NCBI GenBank assembly: GCA_003554375.1
Contig: PWGF01000310.1
Span: 1-11,635, forward strand
Direction: 5' to 3'
Source of the DNA: Spirochaetaceae bacterium
GTDB taxonomy: Bacteria; Spirochaetota; Spirochaetia; DSM-27196; SKKC01
DNA: 11,635 bases
The notes below the pieces were generated by a model that was given only the letters and a program-made list of their open reading frames with translations, ran no database searches and had not been told where the DNA came from. Positions 1 to 6,683 of the stretch are shown here, piece after piece (position 1 is the stretch's first letter; every line of letters begins with the position of its first letter). The position numbers and the translations under genes are program-made.

Positions 1-593
1 GGATCGCCGGTGAGGAGTCCGCCCACCCGCGGGTCGTCCGAGGCGGCTGCAGCTCCGGACTCCGCCGGTGCCTGACCGCGAAGACCGGAGACGATCGTGA
101 AGTATGCTGCCGTCCCTACCGGAACACACTCCCATGTGAACAACGCCAGATGCTCACGAAGGAAGCTGACGATTCGCCGGGTACGCAGAAACACCGTCTT
201 GCCGGACGGGCTGGTCCAGGTTACCTCCCGCTCCAAGCAGCCGGTACGCAGATCAAGCGTTCGACGGTACCCCTCGATCTCCCCAGTCGACAGATCGAAG
301 ACGTCGTCGTCCACCCACAGCTCGATACCGGTGGGGTCCGTGACATTAAGCATGTGCTGTCGGTGTTTAGCGAACCCATAGGCATGCTCGCCATAGATGA
401 TTGGCTCGCTTTCGTAGAAACCGTTGAGGAATGTCCCAGGCTTATAGACACATCGGCGCTCCGGGAAGCTTCCCCGGATGCCCATGTACCCATTTCCTAG
501 CGTGTAGATCGTCTCATGTGCCGGAACTTCGGACGAATCGAAATGATCCTCGATAATCCGCCACTCGTCGACAGGAAAGCTGTGGGGCTCCAT
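1..593 (-). CDS. Glycoside hydrolase family 65 disaccharide phosphorylase, N-terminal part (runs off left edge)
   Basis: An open minus-strand frame from an ATG at 591-593 stays open to the window edge, giving about 197 residues. It begins MEPHSFPVDEW and carries the GH65 N-terminal signatures: E-T-I-Y-T-L-G-N-G-Y-M-G-I-R-G, G-T-F-L-N-G-F-Y-E, P-I-I-Y-G-E-H-A-Y-G-F, L-N-V-T-D and the SPSGK / RIVSF segment. GH65 enzymes phosphorolyse maltose, kojibiose, trehalose or nigerose with inorganic phosphate, giving beta-glucose 1-phosphate and a hexose in the cytoplasm. The catalytic Glu and phosphate-binding loop lie in the missing C-terminal (alpha/alpha)6 barrel, so the substrate cannot be named. 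A stop codon two codons upstream fixes the start. No Shine-Dalgarno sequence precedes it; a -10-like TATGGT ends seven bases before the ATG, so the message may be leaderless. It lies 65 bp after the SHRG gene on the same strand. Confidence 0.87.
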   Translation of the reverse strand, partial: MEPHSFPVDEWRIIEDHFDSSEVPAHETIYTLGNGYMGIRGSFPERRCVYKPGTFLNGFYESEPIIYGEHAYGFAKHRQHMLNVTDPTGIELWVDDDVFDLSTGEIEGYRRTLDLRTGCLEREVTWTSPSGKTVFLRTRRIVSFLREHLALFTWECVPVGTAAYFTIVSGLRGQAPAESGAAAASDDPRVGGLLTGD

Positions 594-600
594 TGGTCAA

Positions 601-630
601 ACCATAGCGTCGTGACGGACGTACATGCAA
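601..630 (-). promoter_or_regulatory. Possible promoter giving a leaderless GH65 transcript
   Basis: On the minus strand, TTGCAT (625-630) and TATGGT (601-606) are separated by 18 bp. Transcription would start about seven bases after TATGGT, which is the A of the GH65 ATG. The -10 match is weak, so this is a suggestion. The absence of a ribosome-binding site in the same place supports it. Confidence 0.3.
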
Positions 631-658
631 GCGCAAGACCGGCAACGCAACAAACACC

Positions 659-898
659 CTAACCGGCACTCTCTCCGGCCCCTGCTTCCGAGGCTGCCTG
701 CTTCTGACGCTCGGCCTTCTCCTGAGCCTTTTTCCGATTGGTCAGCGTAGCCTTAGCCGTTTTAGAAATCATCACTTTCCGGCCGTCAATTTCGTGCTCG
801 TAGAGCAACTTGACTCCCGTCTTCCCGGTCACCGGGCACTTCCCGCGTCCTCGCCGGTACAAGTTCCGGATTCCGGCCCCTCTGTGTGACTTCGACAT
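659..898 (-). CDS. Small basic SHRG protein (79 aa), conserved hypothetical
   Basis: A 79-residue protein beginning MSKSHRGAGIRNLYRRGRGK, followed by CPVTGKTGVKLLYE, HEIDGRKVMISKTAKATL and a Lys/Gln/Ala-rich tail. The start is well supported: AAGGAGGA at 902-909 sits three bases before ATG 896-898, and a near-consensus promoter lies upstream. I recall small spirochaete proteins of the form SHRGxGI...GRGxCPxxxRTGxKxxYE; some may carry two CxxC pairs like a zinc ribbon, but I cannot verify that here. This one has a single Cys (residue 21), so it cannot form a Cys4 zinc site alone. It is rich in Lys and Arg, which would fit nucleic-acid or ribosome association, but no function is known to me. 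It precedes the GH65 gene by 65 bp and may share its transcript. Confidence 0.82.
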   Translation of the reverse strand: MSKSHRGAGIRNLYRRGRGKCPVTGKTGVKLLYEHEIDGRKVMISKTAKATLTNRKKAQEKAERQKQAASEAGAGESAG

Positions 899-901
899 AT
901 A

Positions 902-909
902 TCCTCCTT
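902..909 (-). promoter_or_regulatory. Strong Shine-Dalgarno of the SHRG gene
   Basis: AAGGAGGA on the minus strand is close to the full anti-SD complement. With only three bases to the ATG, it fixes the start at 898. Confidence 0.75.
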
Positions 910-943
910 GGAGTGAATCCGCTCGTAAAATTGGCCGCTACAT

Positions 944-956
944 GGAACAGTGTTCC
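944..956. promoter_or_regulatory. Palindrome GGAACAGTGTTCC in the leader of the SHRG gene
   Basis: A perfect 13-bp inverted repeat (six-base arms around a single G, core GAAC-N3-GTTC). It lies 27-39 bases after the predicted transcription start. It could be a repressor operator. As RNA it could form only a short hairpin. Confidence 0.4.
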
Positions 957-989
957 CGCGGCGAGCTCCCGACCCAACGGGCAGATCGC

Positions 990-1018
990 ACTATAGCGAC
1001 CCACATGCGCACCGTCAA
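990..1018 (-). promoter_or_regulatory. Sigma-70-type promoter of the SHRG gene
   Basis: On the minus strand, TTGACG (1013-1018) and TATAGT (990-995) are separated by exactly 17 bp, each matching the consensus at five of six positions. The predicted start near 983 leaves an 85-base leader before the SHRG start codon. The rest of the 305-bp gap between 899 and 1203 holds only the palindrome at 944-956 and the hairpin at 1152-1182; I see nothing in 1019-1151. Confidence 0.65.
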
Positions 1019-1151
1019 CCGGCCCGGCCGGCCACCAGCCAACAGAGAAACGCAGTTGGACAACACACCCGGAAGCGCGGCGGCGGCGAGTGCCGGATTC
1101 GGCGAGGACAATACCGGGTTTCTTGGGGAGGAACGTAGCGTCGGCCCCTCA

Positions 1152-1182
1152 GGCGTCGTAGCCTCTAAGAGGCTACGACGCC
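1152..1182 (-). terminator. Hairpin downstream of the OmpA-like gene
   Basis: GGCGTCGTAGCC at 1152-1163 pairs perfectly with GGCTACGACGCC at 1171-1182. Two further pairs inside close a three-base TAA loop, giving a 14-bp stem. It begins 21 bases after the OmpA-like stop codon. Neither side has a T-run, so it may act as a weak or Rho-assisted terminator or as an mRNA 3'-end stabiliser. Confidence 0.6.
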
Positions 1183-1203
1183 GGGACCTTTCGTCAGACT
1201 TTC

Positions 1204-4200
1204 CTACCTGCTCGACTCTTCGAGCCAGAACTCGACGCGCCGGTTCTTCCAGCGCTCATCGTAGTCTTCGTTGAACGCCGTGAAGGGTACCTCCGGGCGT
1301 GCTCCGCCGACTCCCTCGACGGTCATGCGGTCGATGTCGACGCCCAGTATGGCCAGCGCATCGCGCACCGACGTAGCGCGATCCTCACTCAACGGAATGA
1401 GGTACTCTTCCTGCTCGATCTCCATTGCCCGCTCGCTGTGGAACCACAGATGGTTGGCATGGCCCTCGATCAGGATGTCGCGCTCCTCGAACTCATTCAG
1501 AATCTCGGCCAGCCGACGCAAGATGCGCAAGTTCTCAAAGAGCGTCTGATCGATCCGCTCGAAGAGGTAGGCGGTGTTCGGCTCAAAGTGAATGCTTGGA
1601 ATCACAATCCGCAGCCGATCGTCCACCTCACGGACGATGATATCCACCAGAACCTCGAACTCACCCGTTCCTACGTTCCGAAGATCGTCGCTGACCGCTA
1701 GCTCGAGCTTATACCTGCTCGCGCTCTGGACGAGCTCTCCGTCTTCGTCACGGCCGTCCCAGGTAATCTCCTCAGGCGGCGCACCCTCTCCGGAGAAGCT
1801 GTGGAACAGATCGCCGGTCGGGTCATAGATATTGAGCTCCCATTCAGCGAGCTCGGAGTACTCGTCTACCGCCTCCATGGTGATCGTGAGCTCGCGCGGG
1901 TTGTTGTCGGGATCAGGCTGGAACGGTACGGGTGAGGCCTCGACCTCTACCTCCGGCGGCGTAGAATCCACCAGGATCTCCTCGTCCAGCTGATACTCCA
2001 CTCTGCCATCGTCCGCAAATCTGGCTTCAAATGAGATGTCGAAGTATCCGTCGACGACTTCGTGGCCGTCGCTACGACCGTCCCATTCGATCTCCGCGGG
2101 CGGCTCCCCGGTACCGCCGATCGTACGGTGCGGTTCTCCATCTTTCGTCACAACGAGGTGCCACGCCTCAATGTCCGCGCCGACCTCCGTTGTCACGGTA
2201 ACCGGCAGCGTATCGCGGTAGCCGTCTCCGGTAGGAGCAAAGCGCGTATACGGCACCTCCAAGCCTATTTCTGGTGGCTCGCCAACCAAGACCGGGTCTG
2301 CAGTAGCTACCGGCCGATTGCCCGGCAAGTAGAAGACCTGAAGCTCCGCCACGTAATCGCCGTACGGGACCACCTCGCCGGCATCGTCCCTTCCGTCCCA
2401 CGTGAACGGCTCCGGCGCCTCCTCGAACTCTACCGTGCGTACCGGCTCCCTGTTCTCATCGAGGATGCGAAGTACGCTGTAATCAATATACTCATCCACC
2501 TCGATGACGGGGTGAACCTCGACTCTGTCACGAACGCCCGGGAATAGCGTGGTATCGGAAACCTCAACCGAGATCGGCGTCGCCCGTGTGTCACGTACCA
2601 GACGGATCTCGTTAGATTCGCCTATGTTGCCGGCGGCGTCTTCACCCCGCAGATAAGCCACGGCCTCTCCGTCGGGGAACGGCCGGCCCTCAAAGTCTCG
2701 TCCGTCCCAAGTGAACGGGACAAGCCGTGGGGTAATGCCCCATTCGTCGAAGGGGAAGACGAAGCGCCTGCCCTCGAACTCACGACGGGTGATTTCTACA
2801 ACGGCCTCCCATTCGGCGTCCGGATCCCATTCGGCATCGACCGTCACCGTCGGGCGTGTCTCCCCGCCGAAGTACTCGGGGTCAATCGCCAATTCCGCCT
2901 CAGGCGCCTCCGTGTCCAGTACAACACGATCGGAAGTGGCCGTCGGTTGGTTACCCGGCAAGTAGAAGACCTGAAGCTCCGCCGTGTAATTACCGTCCGG
3001 AACCGACCGGCCGATGTCGTCCGTTCCGTCCCAAGTGAACGGCTCCGGCGCCTCCTCGAACTCTACCGTGCGTACCGGCTCTCCGTCCTCATCGAGGATA
3101 CGGAGTACGCTATAGTCAATGTATTCATCCACCTGGAGAGACGGCGTAAACACCACATTATCCGAGCTTCTGTCTCCCTCAGGCGAGAATGCTTCAACGG
3201 AAGCTCTAATGTCTATCGGCGTTTCCCGAGTATCACGTACCAGACGGATCTCGTTGGATTCGCCTATGTTGCCGGCGGCGTCTTCACCCCGCAGATAAGC
3301 CACGGCCTCTCCGTCGGGGAACAGCCGGCCCTCAAAGTCTCGTCCGTCCCAGGTGAACGGAACAAGCCCTCGAGTGATGCGCCATTCGTCGAAGGGGAAG
3401 ACGAAGCGCCTGCCCTCGAACTGGCGATCAGTAATCTCTACAACGGCCTCCCATTCGGCATCCGGATCCCATTCGGCATCCAAGGTCACCGTCGGCCGTG
3501 TCTCACCGCCGAAGTACTCGTGGTCCAGGGCGAGCTCTGCTTCCGGGTCCTGGGTATCGACGACTACGGGCTGCCACATAGAAAAAGCCTCAATGTCGTC
3601 TTCAAGCTGAACCGTTAGCGAAGCTTCATATATCCCGTCCTGGACGAACTCACCGGTGAGATCCTGTCCTTGCCACCTCAGCAGATCCGGAGGATGTCCC
3701 TCTCCGCTGTCTGTATACTCCGTCTCTCCGGTTTCCGCGTCGATAACCCGGAACTCCCACTCGACCACGTCCAGCGGAGTCGTTACCTCCGTTTCAAAGC
3801 CCACCTCCGGCTCATTCCCGCCGGGACTAAAAGCATCACGGGTGGGACGGAGACGGACTTCGGCCTCCTCCGTGACTACCCTTAGATCAGTAAGCTCCTC
3901 TTGTGCCTCATTTCCGGGCCGGTCTCGTCCGATGAGCCGGTATGTATAGGTACCATCCGGGACGATTTCTCCGTCATCGTCCCTACCATCCCACTCGAAC
4001 GGCTCAGGGGCCGGATCGTCCGCCGGCCGCTGGCGTTGCGGATTCTCAGGGTCGTACTGAATCGGGTTCTCCCAGCGGTACTCCCGAACAACGTTTCCGT
4101 CCTGGTCCAGGAACTGCCCGATCCACTGAACTTCCCTAGATCCGCTCTGGTCGATCCGGAGCTCTTGCCGCATGCCTTCTACACCGGGCGAGAACGTCCG

Positions 4201-4725
4201 GTTAGGCGTCTCTATGTAGTCGATAGTAGGCGGCGTGTTATCCACCGTGAGGCTCTGGGGAGGCGTCCGAAACGTCCTTCCCTCATCGTCAACTACGAAG
4301 AGCTGGTAGATGTAGTCACCCTCCGGCACAAAGTTGCCGTCATAATCCGTACCATCCCAGGTGAGCCGCTCCAGCGCCTGTGGGTCGATCTGAGGCACTT
4401 CGCCGATATTGAACAGGTTTCCGAAGAAACCGCGGGTTTCCACCACCTCTTCTTCCTGGCTGTAGACCTGATCGCCCCCTTCGTCGTATATGACCAGTTC
4501 GTATGCTTTGATCACACGATCGGGAGCGGGGACCACCTCCGGATGGAGCTGGAGCTCAGTATGCTCCGCATCAGGGTTTTCCGGCGCAATGTAAACGCGT
4601 GGCTGCCGCGGGATGTCGACGACGGTTTCTTCCGGGTCGTCCGGCTCCCCGGCGGCAAACACGGGCGATACCGCTATCGCCACGAGAAGCGCCGCCATCG
4701 ATAAAATTCGGAGTGTATCCTTCAT
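1204..4725 (-). CDS. Exported protein with FlgD-type Ig repeats and C-terminal OmpA-like domain (1173 aa)
   Basis: A signal peptide (residues 1-24, ending SPVFA) precedes nine 'WDGxDxxGxxVPDGxY' motifs, the hallmark of FlgD-like Ig folds, then an OmpA-like domain at about 1037-1173 (IEGHAN, PLSEDRATSV, EGVGG, WKNRRVEFWL). The mature chain is very acidic. The likely role is an outer-membrane or periplasmic structural protein contacting peptidoglycan; no transmembrane barrel is apparent. The Arg of LSxxR (1116) is kept, but the Asp that binds the peptidoglycan peptide in classic OmpA domains is Asn1091. A two-domain unit is duplicated in tandem (residues 390-603 and 604-814). I start at the ATG at 4723-4725 rather than an in-frame ATG at 4827, because AAGGAG lies eight bases upstream, the signal peptide begins there, and the best promoter lies between the two candidates. 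Confidence 0.9.
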   Translation of the reverse strand: MKDTLRILSMAALLVAIAVSPVFAAGEPDDPEETVVDIPRQPRVYIAPENPDAEHTELQLHPEVVPAPDRVIKAYELVIYDEGGDQVYSQEEEVVETRGFFGNLFNIGEVPQIDPQALERLTWDGTDYDGNFVPEGDYIYQLFVVDDEGRTFRTPPQSLTVDNTPPTIDYIETPNRTFSPGVEGMRQELRIDQSGSREVQWIGQFLDQDGNVVREYRWENPIQYDPENPQRQRPADDPAPEPFEWDGRDDDGEIVPDGTYTYRLIGRDRPGNEAQEELTDLRVVTEEAEVRLRPTRDAFSPGGNEPEVGFETEVTTPLDVVEWEFRVIDAETGETEYTDSGEGHPPDLLRWQGQDLTGEFVQDGIYEASLTVQLEDDIEAFSMWQPVVVDTQDPEAELALDHEYFGGETRPTVTLDAEWDPDAEWEAVVEITDRQFEGRRFVFPFDEWRITRGLVPFTWDGRDFEGRLFPDGEAVAYLRGEDAAGNIGESNEIRLVRDTRETPIDIRASVEAFSPEGDRSSDNVVFTPSLQVDEYIDYSVLRILDEDGEPVRTVEFEEAPEPFTWDGTDDIGRSVPDGNYTAELQVFYLPGNQPTATSDRVVLDTEAPEAELAIDPEYFGGETRPTVTVDAEWDPDAEWEAVVEITRREFEGRRFVFPFDEWGITPRLVPFTWDGRDFEGRPFPDGEAVAYLRGEDAAGNIGESNEIRLVRDTRATPISVEVSDTTLFPGVRDRVEVHPVIEVDEYIDYSVLRILDENREPVRTVEFEEAPEPFTWDGRDDAGEVVPYGDYVAELQVFYLPGNRPVATADPVLVGEPPEIGLEVPYTRFAPTGDGYRDTLPVTVTTEVGADIEAWHLVVTKDGEPHRTIGGTGEPPAEIEWDGRSDGHEVVDGYFDISFEARFADDGRVEYQLDEEILVDSTPPEVEVEASPVPFQPDPDNNPRELTITMEAVDEYSELAEWELNIYDPTGDLFHSFSGEGAPPEEITWDGRDEDGELVQSASRYKLELAVSDDLRNVGTGEFEVLVDIIVREVDDRLRIVIPSIHFEPNTAYLFERIDQTLFENLRILRRLAEILNEFEERDILIEGHANHLWFHSERAMEIEQEEYLIPLSEDRATSVRDALAILGVDIDRMTVEGVGGARPEVPFTAFNEDYDERWKNRRVEFWLEESSR
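2284..3558 (-). repeat. 642/633-bp internal tandem duplication in the OmpA-like gene
   Basis: Unit 1 spans 2917-3558 and unit 2 spans 2284-2916. Matching landmarks are offset by 642 bp in the first part (DTxxPEAELA, FGGETRPTVT, EAVVEIT, GEDAAGNIGE) and by 633 bp in the second (VDEYIDYSVLRIL, AELQVFYLPGN), so one copy lacks three codons. Long stretches are nearly identical at the DNA level, including third codon positions, pointing to recent duplication or ongoing gene conversion. Confidence 0.88.
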
Positions 4726-4733
4726 AGTTCCAA

Positions 4734-4739
4734 CTCCTT
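4734..4739 (-). promoter_or_regulatory. Shine-Dalgarno deciding the OmpA-like start
   Basis: AAGGAG on the minus strand, eight bases before the ATG at 4723-4725. It supports the signal-peptide start over the upstream in-frame ATG at 4827. Confidence 0.75.
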
Positions 4740-4758
4740 GGATTATATTTCTCCCAAC

Positions 4759-4787
4759 ATAATAGCCCAATATGGCCATACACTCAA
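4759..4787 (-). promoter_or_regulatory. Promoter of the OmpA-like gene
   Basis: On the minus strand, TTGAGT (4782-4787) and TATTAT (4759-4764) are separated by 17 bp. The predicted start near 4752 gives a leader of about 27 bases containing the AAGGAG site. The region is A+T-rich relative to its surroundings. Confidence 0.6.
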
Positions 4788-4830
4788 ACAACCAGTTTAG
4801 CATCCGTTTTTTCAGCCGACCAGTCAAAGA

Positions 4831-4869
4831 TTGCCTGATAGCGCCGCGGAAACATCTAGAACCCCGTTC
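4831..4869 (+). promoter_or_regulatory. Tentative radC promoter with overlapping GAAC-CCC-GTTC palindrome
   Basis: TTGCCT (4831-4836) and TCTAGA (4855-4860) are 18 bp apart, a weak promoter match. The inverted repeat GAAC-CCC-GTTC (4859-4869) overlaps the end of the -10 and the predicted start site, where a bound repressor would block transcription. The palindrome is certain; the promoter is a guess. Confidence 0.3.
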
Positions 4870-4892
4870 CTTGACCCGTATTCTTAGGTGAG

Positions 4893-5552
4893 ATGTACCA
4901 GATAAGAGAACGCCCTATTTCAGAACGCCCCCGGGAACGAATCCTTCGCCTTGGGGTTGAGCGCCTGGCCGATCACGAGCTTGTCGCCGCCATGCTGGGA
5001 ACCGGTATCAAAGGTCGCGATGTCGGGAACATCGCGACCGACGTCCTCCGCCTCCTCGACCAGCCCGGCGGCGCCCCGCCTATAGAGACGCTACGCGCGC
5101 TGCCCGGTCTCGGCAGCGCGAAAGCTGCCATGCTCGCTGCAAGCTTTGAGCTCGCGCGCCGTATTTTGCTTCCTTCGAGAAATCGAATTGCCGTACCGTC
5201 GGACGTGCTCCCGCTCATCCGGCGCTACGCAGACCGTCCGCAAGAGCATTTTCTCTGCCTCAGCTTGAACGGCGCACACGAGGTAACCCGCGTTCGGGTA
5301 GTGTCGGTAGGCTTGGTAAACAGAACCATCGTGCACCCGCGGGAAGTGTATGCCGACGCGCTGACGGACCGCGCGGCCGCAATCATTGCAGCGCACAACC
5401 ATCCGTCCGGACATGTAGCACCAAGCCAGGAAGACCGGATGGTAACCGAGCGCCTCCGTCAAGCCGGTGAGACGCTCGGCGTACGTCTTCTGGACCACGT
5501 AGTGTTCTCGCATGAGCAATACTTTAGCTTCCTGGAAGAAGGACTGCTGTAG
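4893..5552 (+). CDS. radC: RadC family protein (JAB/MPN metalloprotease-like, UPF0758)
   Basis: A 219-residue protein, close to the usual RadC length. It opens with the typical MYQIRERPISERPRERIL. A helix-hairpin-helix segment follows at about residues 66-85 (LPGLGSAKAAML), then the JAB/MPN domain at about 100-219. The metal-site residues are intact: Glu151 (HPREVY), His168 and His170 in HNHPSG, Ser178 and Asp181 in SQED, and the LLDHVV strand. RadC proteins were named for a radiation phenotype in E. coli that is now doubted; relatives are linked to recombination and competence, but the enzymatic role is unsettled. The ATG follows AGGTGA directly, which pairs with the 3' part of the anti-SD. 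It is the only plus-strand gene here, divergent from the OmpA-like gene and convergent with the GNAT-Nudix gene. Confidence 0.94.
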   Translation: MYQIRERPISERPRERILRLGVERLADHELVAAMLGTGIKGRDVGNIATDVLRLLDQPGGAPPIETLRALPGLGSAKAAMLAASFELARRILLPSRNRIAVPSDVLPLIRRYADRPQEHFLCLSLNGAHEVTRVRVVSVGLVNRTIVHPREVYADALTDRAAAIIAAHNHPSGHVAPSQEDRMVTERLRQAGETLGVRLLDHVVFSHEQYFSFLEEGLL

Positions 5553-5609
5553 GCGTGTAGGCTCACCAAGCAGTGGCAGCGGATGCAGCAAGCGGACGAG
5601 CGAACTCCT

Positions 5610-5628
5610 GTACGGCACTCCGCCGTAC
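5610..5628. terminator. Hairpin between radC and the convergent GNAT-Nudix gene
   Basis: GTACGGC (5610-5616) and GCCGTAC (5622-5628) form a perfect 7-bp stem with a five-base loop, about 57 bases after the radC stop. No T-run follows on either strand. A bidirectional terminator is plausible from the convergent position. Confidence 0.4.
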
Positions 5629-5648
5629 GCAGCTACAAAACCGCCTCC

Positions 5649-5667
5649 CCGGATTGCATCAATCCGG
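5649..5667 (-). terminator. Hairpin overlapping the stop codon of the GNAT-Nudix gene
   Basis: CCGGATTG (5649-5656) and CAATCCGG (5660-5667) form a perfect 8-bp stem with a three-base loop. The TGA stop at 5659-5661 lies inside it. On the minus strand a TTTT follows about eight bases later, so it is a possible weak terminator for this gene. Confidence 0.45.
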
Positions 5668-6573
5668 CCACTGCTTCACCGCCCGATGGGCGGCGTCCAG
5701 AACGCGCCGGGCATTCTTGAACGGGAGCATCCTGCGCGCGCGCCCATACCCGACCCACCGCACGCTCTTGATCTCTCCCGCTTGCGCCTTCGGTTCCCCG
5801 GAGACATATTCCCCAAGAAAATAGACCGCAAACTTCCGCCGCCCGCTCGGCAACTCATAGGAGATGCGCTGCTCGAATCCCGGAACCAAGGTTGCCGTTA
5901 TACCCGCCTCTTCGCGCAATTCTCGCAGTGCGGTCTCCTCTTCACGCTCCCCCGCATCCATGTGGCCCTTGGGAAAGCCCCAATTGTCGTCCGAGCGCTG
6001 CCGCACGAGCAGATAAGCCGGCCTCCCTCTCCGCTTTCGTGCCACGACCACACCGCACGATCTGTATCCCACCGCATAGCACCGTCGGTCCAGCTCCATC
6101 CGGAGGGAGTACGGCCGGAACCCCTGTGAGCGCCAGAACTCAACGGCTGTTGCGTTGTCGGCCAGGACATCCAGCCGCACGAACGGCGCCCCACTCCAAC
6201 TGCCGTTGAGAAGATCCCGGAACACGCGGCTTCCGATCCCCCGGCCTCGATACTGCTCACGAACGAGCAAGTGCCTCACAAAGACAGCGTCCGCCTCATA
6301 CCGAAAGAGCAGATAGCCCACCGGCTCACTCCCAAGCTCGATGATCAGCGCTCGCATTCCCGCATCCAAGAACTGTCGCATCCGCGTCCTGAGTCCGGAC
6401 AGATCGAGCTCGTTGCGAGCTCCTTCAGCCTCAACGAGCTCACGGTTGAGCCTGGCAAGCAGCTCGAGTTCTTCTCTATCAGCCGCGCGCACCCGCGGAA
6501 CCGCCTTGTCGCGAGCGCCTTCTTCGCCGACGCCCGGCTCGTTCTGATCCGCTTTGCGTTGTCTTCTTCCCAT
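5659..6573 (-). CDS. GNAT acetyltransferase-Nudix hydrolase fusion (304 aa)
   Basis: Two domains lie in one reading frame. Residues about 27-162 are a GNAT acetyltransferase: the acetyl-CoA pyrophosphate loop is QYRGRGIGSRVF (107-118), followed by NATAVEFWRSQGF, the usual GNAT C-terminal motif. Residues about 168-300 are a Nudix hydrolase with a complete Nudix box at 203-225 (G203, E209, R217-E218, E221-E222, G224). It is preceded by NWGFPKG, which is typical of diadenosine-tetraphosphate (NudH/Ap4A-type) hydrolases. The Nudix half therefore probably cleaves a nucleoside polyphosphate; the acetyl acceptor is unknown. Both active sites look intact. The first ~25 residues are charged and probably disordered. 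The gene stands alone, 110 bp after marC, and overlaps a hairpin at its stop. Confidence 0.88.
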   Translation of the reverse strand: MGRRQRKADQNEPGVGEEGARDKAVPRVRAADREELELLARLNRELVEAEGARNELDLSGLRTRMRQFLDAGMRALIIELGSEPVGYLLFRYEADAVFVRHLLVREQYRGRGIGSRVFRDLLNGSWSGAPFVRLDVLADNATAVEFWRSQGFRPYSLRMELDRRCYAVGYRSCGVVVARKRRGRPAYLLVRQRSDDNWGFPKGHMDAGEREEETALRELREEAGITATLVPGFEQRISYELPSGRRKFAVYFLGEYVSGEPKAQAGEIKSVRWVGYGRARRMLPFKNARRVLDAAHRAVKQWPD

Positions 6574-6590
6574 GGCTTCCTACCCTTTCT

Positions 6591-6614
6591 ACTGCCGGCC
6601 CTTCACTGCCGGCC
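6591..6614. repeat. Two 10-bp direct repeats upstream of the GNAT-Nudix gene
   Basis: ACTGCCGGCC occurs at 6591-6600 and 6605-6614, 14 bp apart. The copies lie 18 bases or more upstream of the GNAT-Nudix start, in its likely leader or promoter. Each contains the palindrome GCCGGC. They could be paired binding sites, but in G+C-rich DNA they could also be chance. Confidence 0.4.
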
Positions 6615-6626
6615 GTGCGAAGCTCA

Positions 6627-6652
6627 GAAAGGCCCGGGAAGGCAGGCCTTTC
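6627..6652 (-). terminator. Hairpin downstream of the MarC-family gene
   Basis: GAAAGGCC (6627-6634) and GGCCTTTC (6645-6652) form a perfect 8-bp stem with a ten-base loop, starting about 31 bases after the marC stop on the minus strand. The only T-run lies inside the stem, so termination strength is uncertain. Confidence 0.45.
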
Positions 6653-6683
6653 CACGGTCTTCCGCTCGAAGCTGCTTCCCTTG

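Noticed and set aside
221..493. A 90-codon minus-strand open frame starting with an ATG.
   Set aside because: It lies in a different frame inside the clearly recognisable GH65 gene, is Ser/Thr-rich in the way frame-shifted G+C-rich genes are, and matches no family.
3901..4704. A 267-codon plus-strand frame, and another of 223 codons at 2947-3618.
   Set aside because: They are antisense to the OmpA-like gene and reflect its repetitive, G+C-biased codons; the translations have no family features and no plausible starts.
1204..4827. Longer form of the OmpA-like protein starting at ATG 4827.
   Set aside because: The extra 34 residues put the signal peptide in the interior, lack a ribosome-binding site and extend beyond the best promoter; the ATG at 4725 has AAGGAG at good spacing.
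5091..5618. A 175-codon minus-strand frame opposite radC.
   Set aside because: RadC on the plus strand has all family motifs, so this antisense frame is a by-product.
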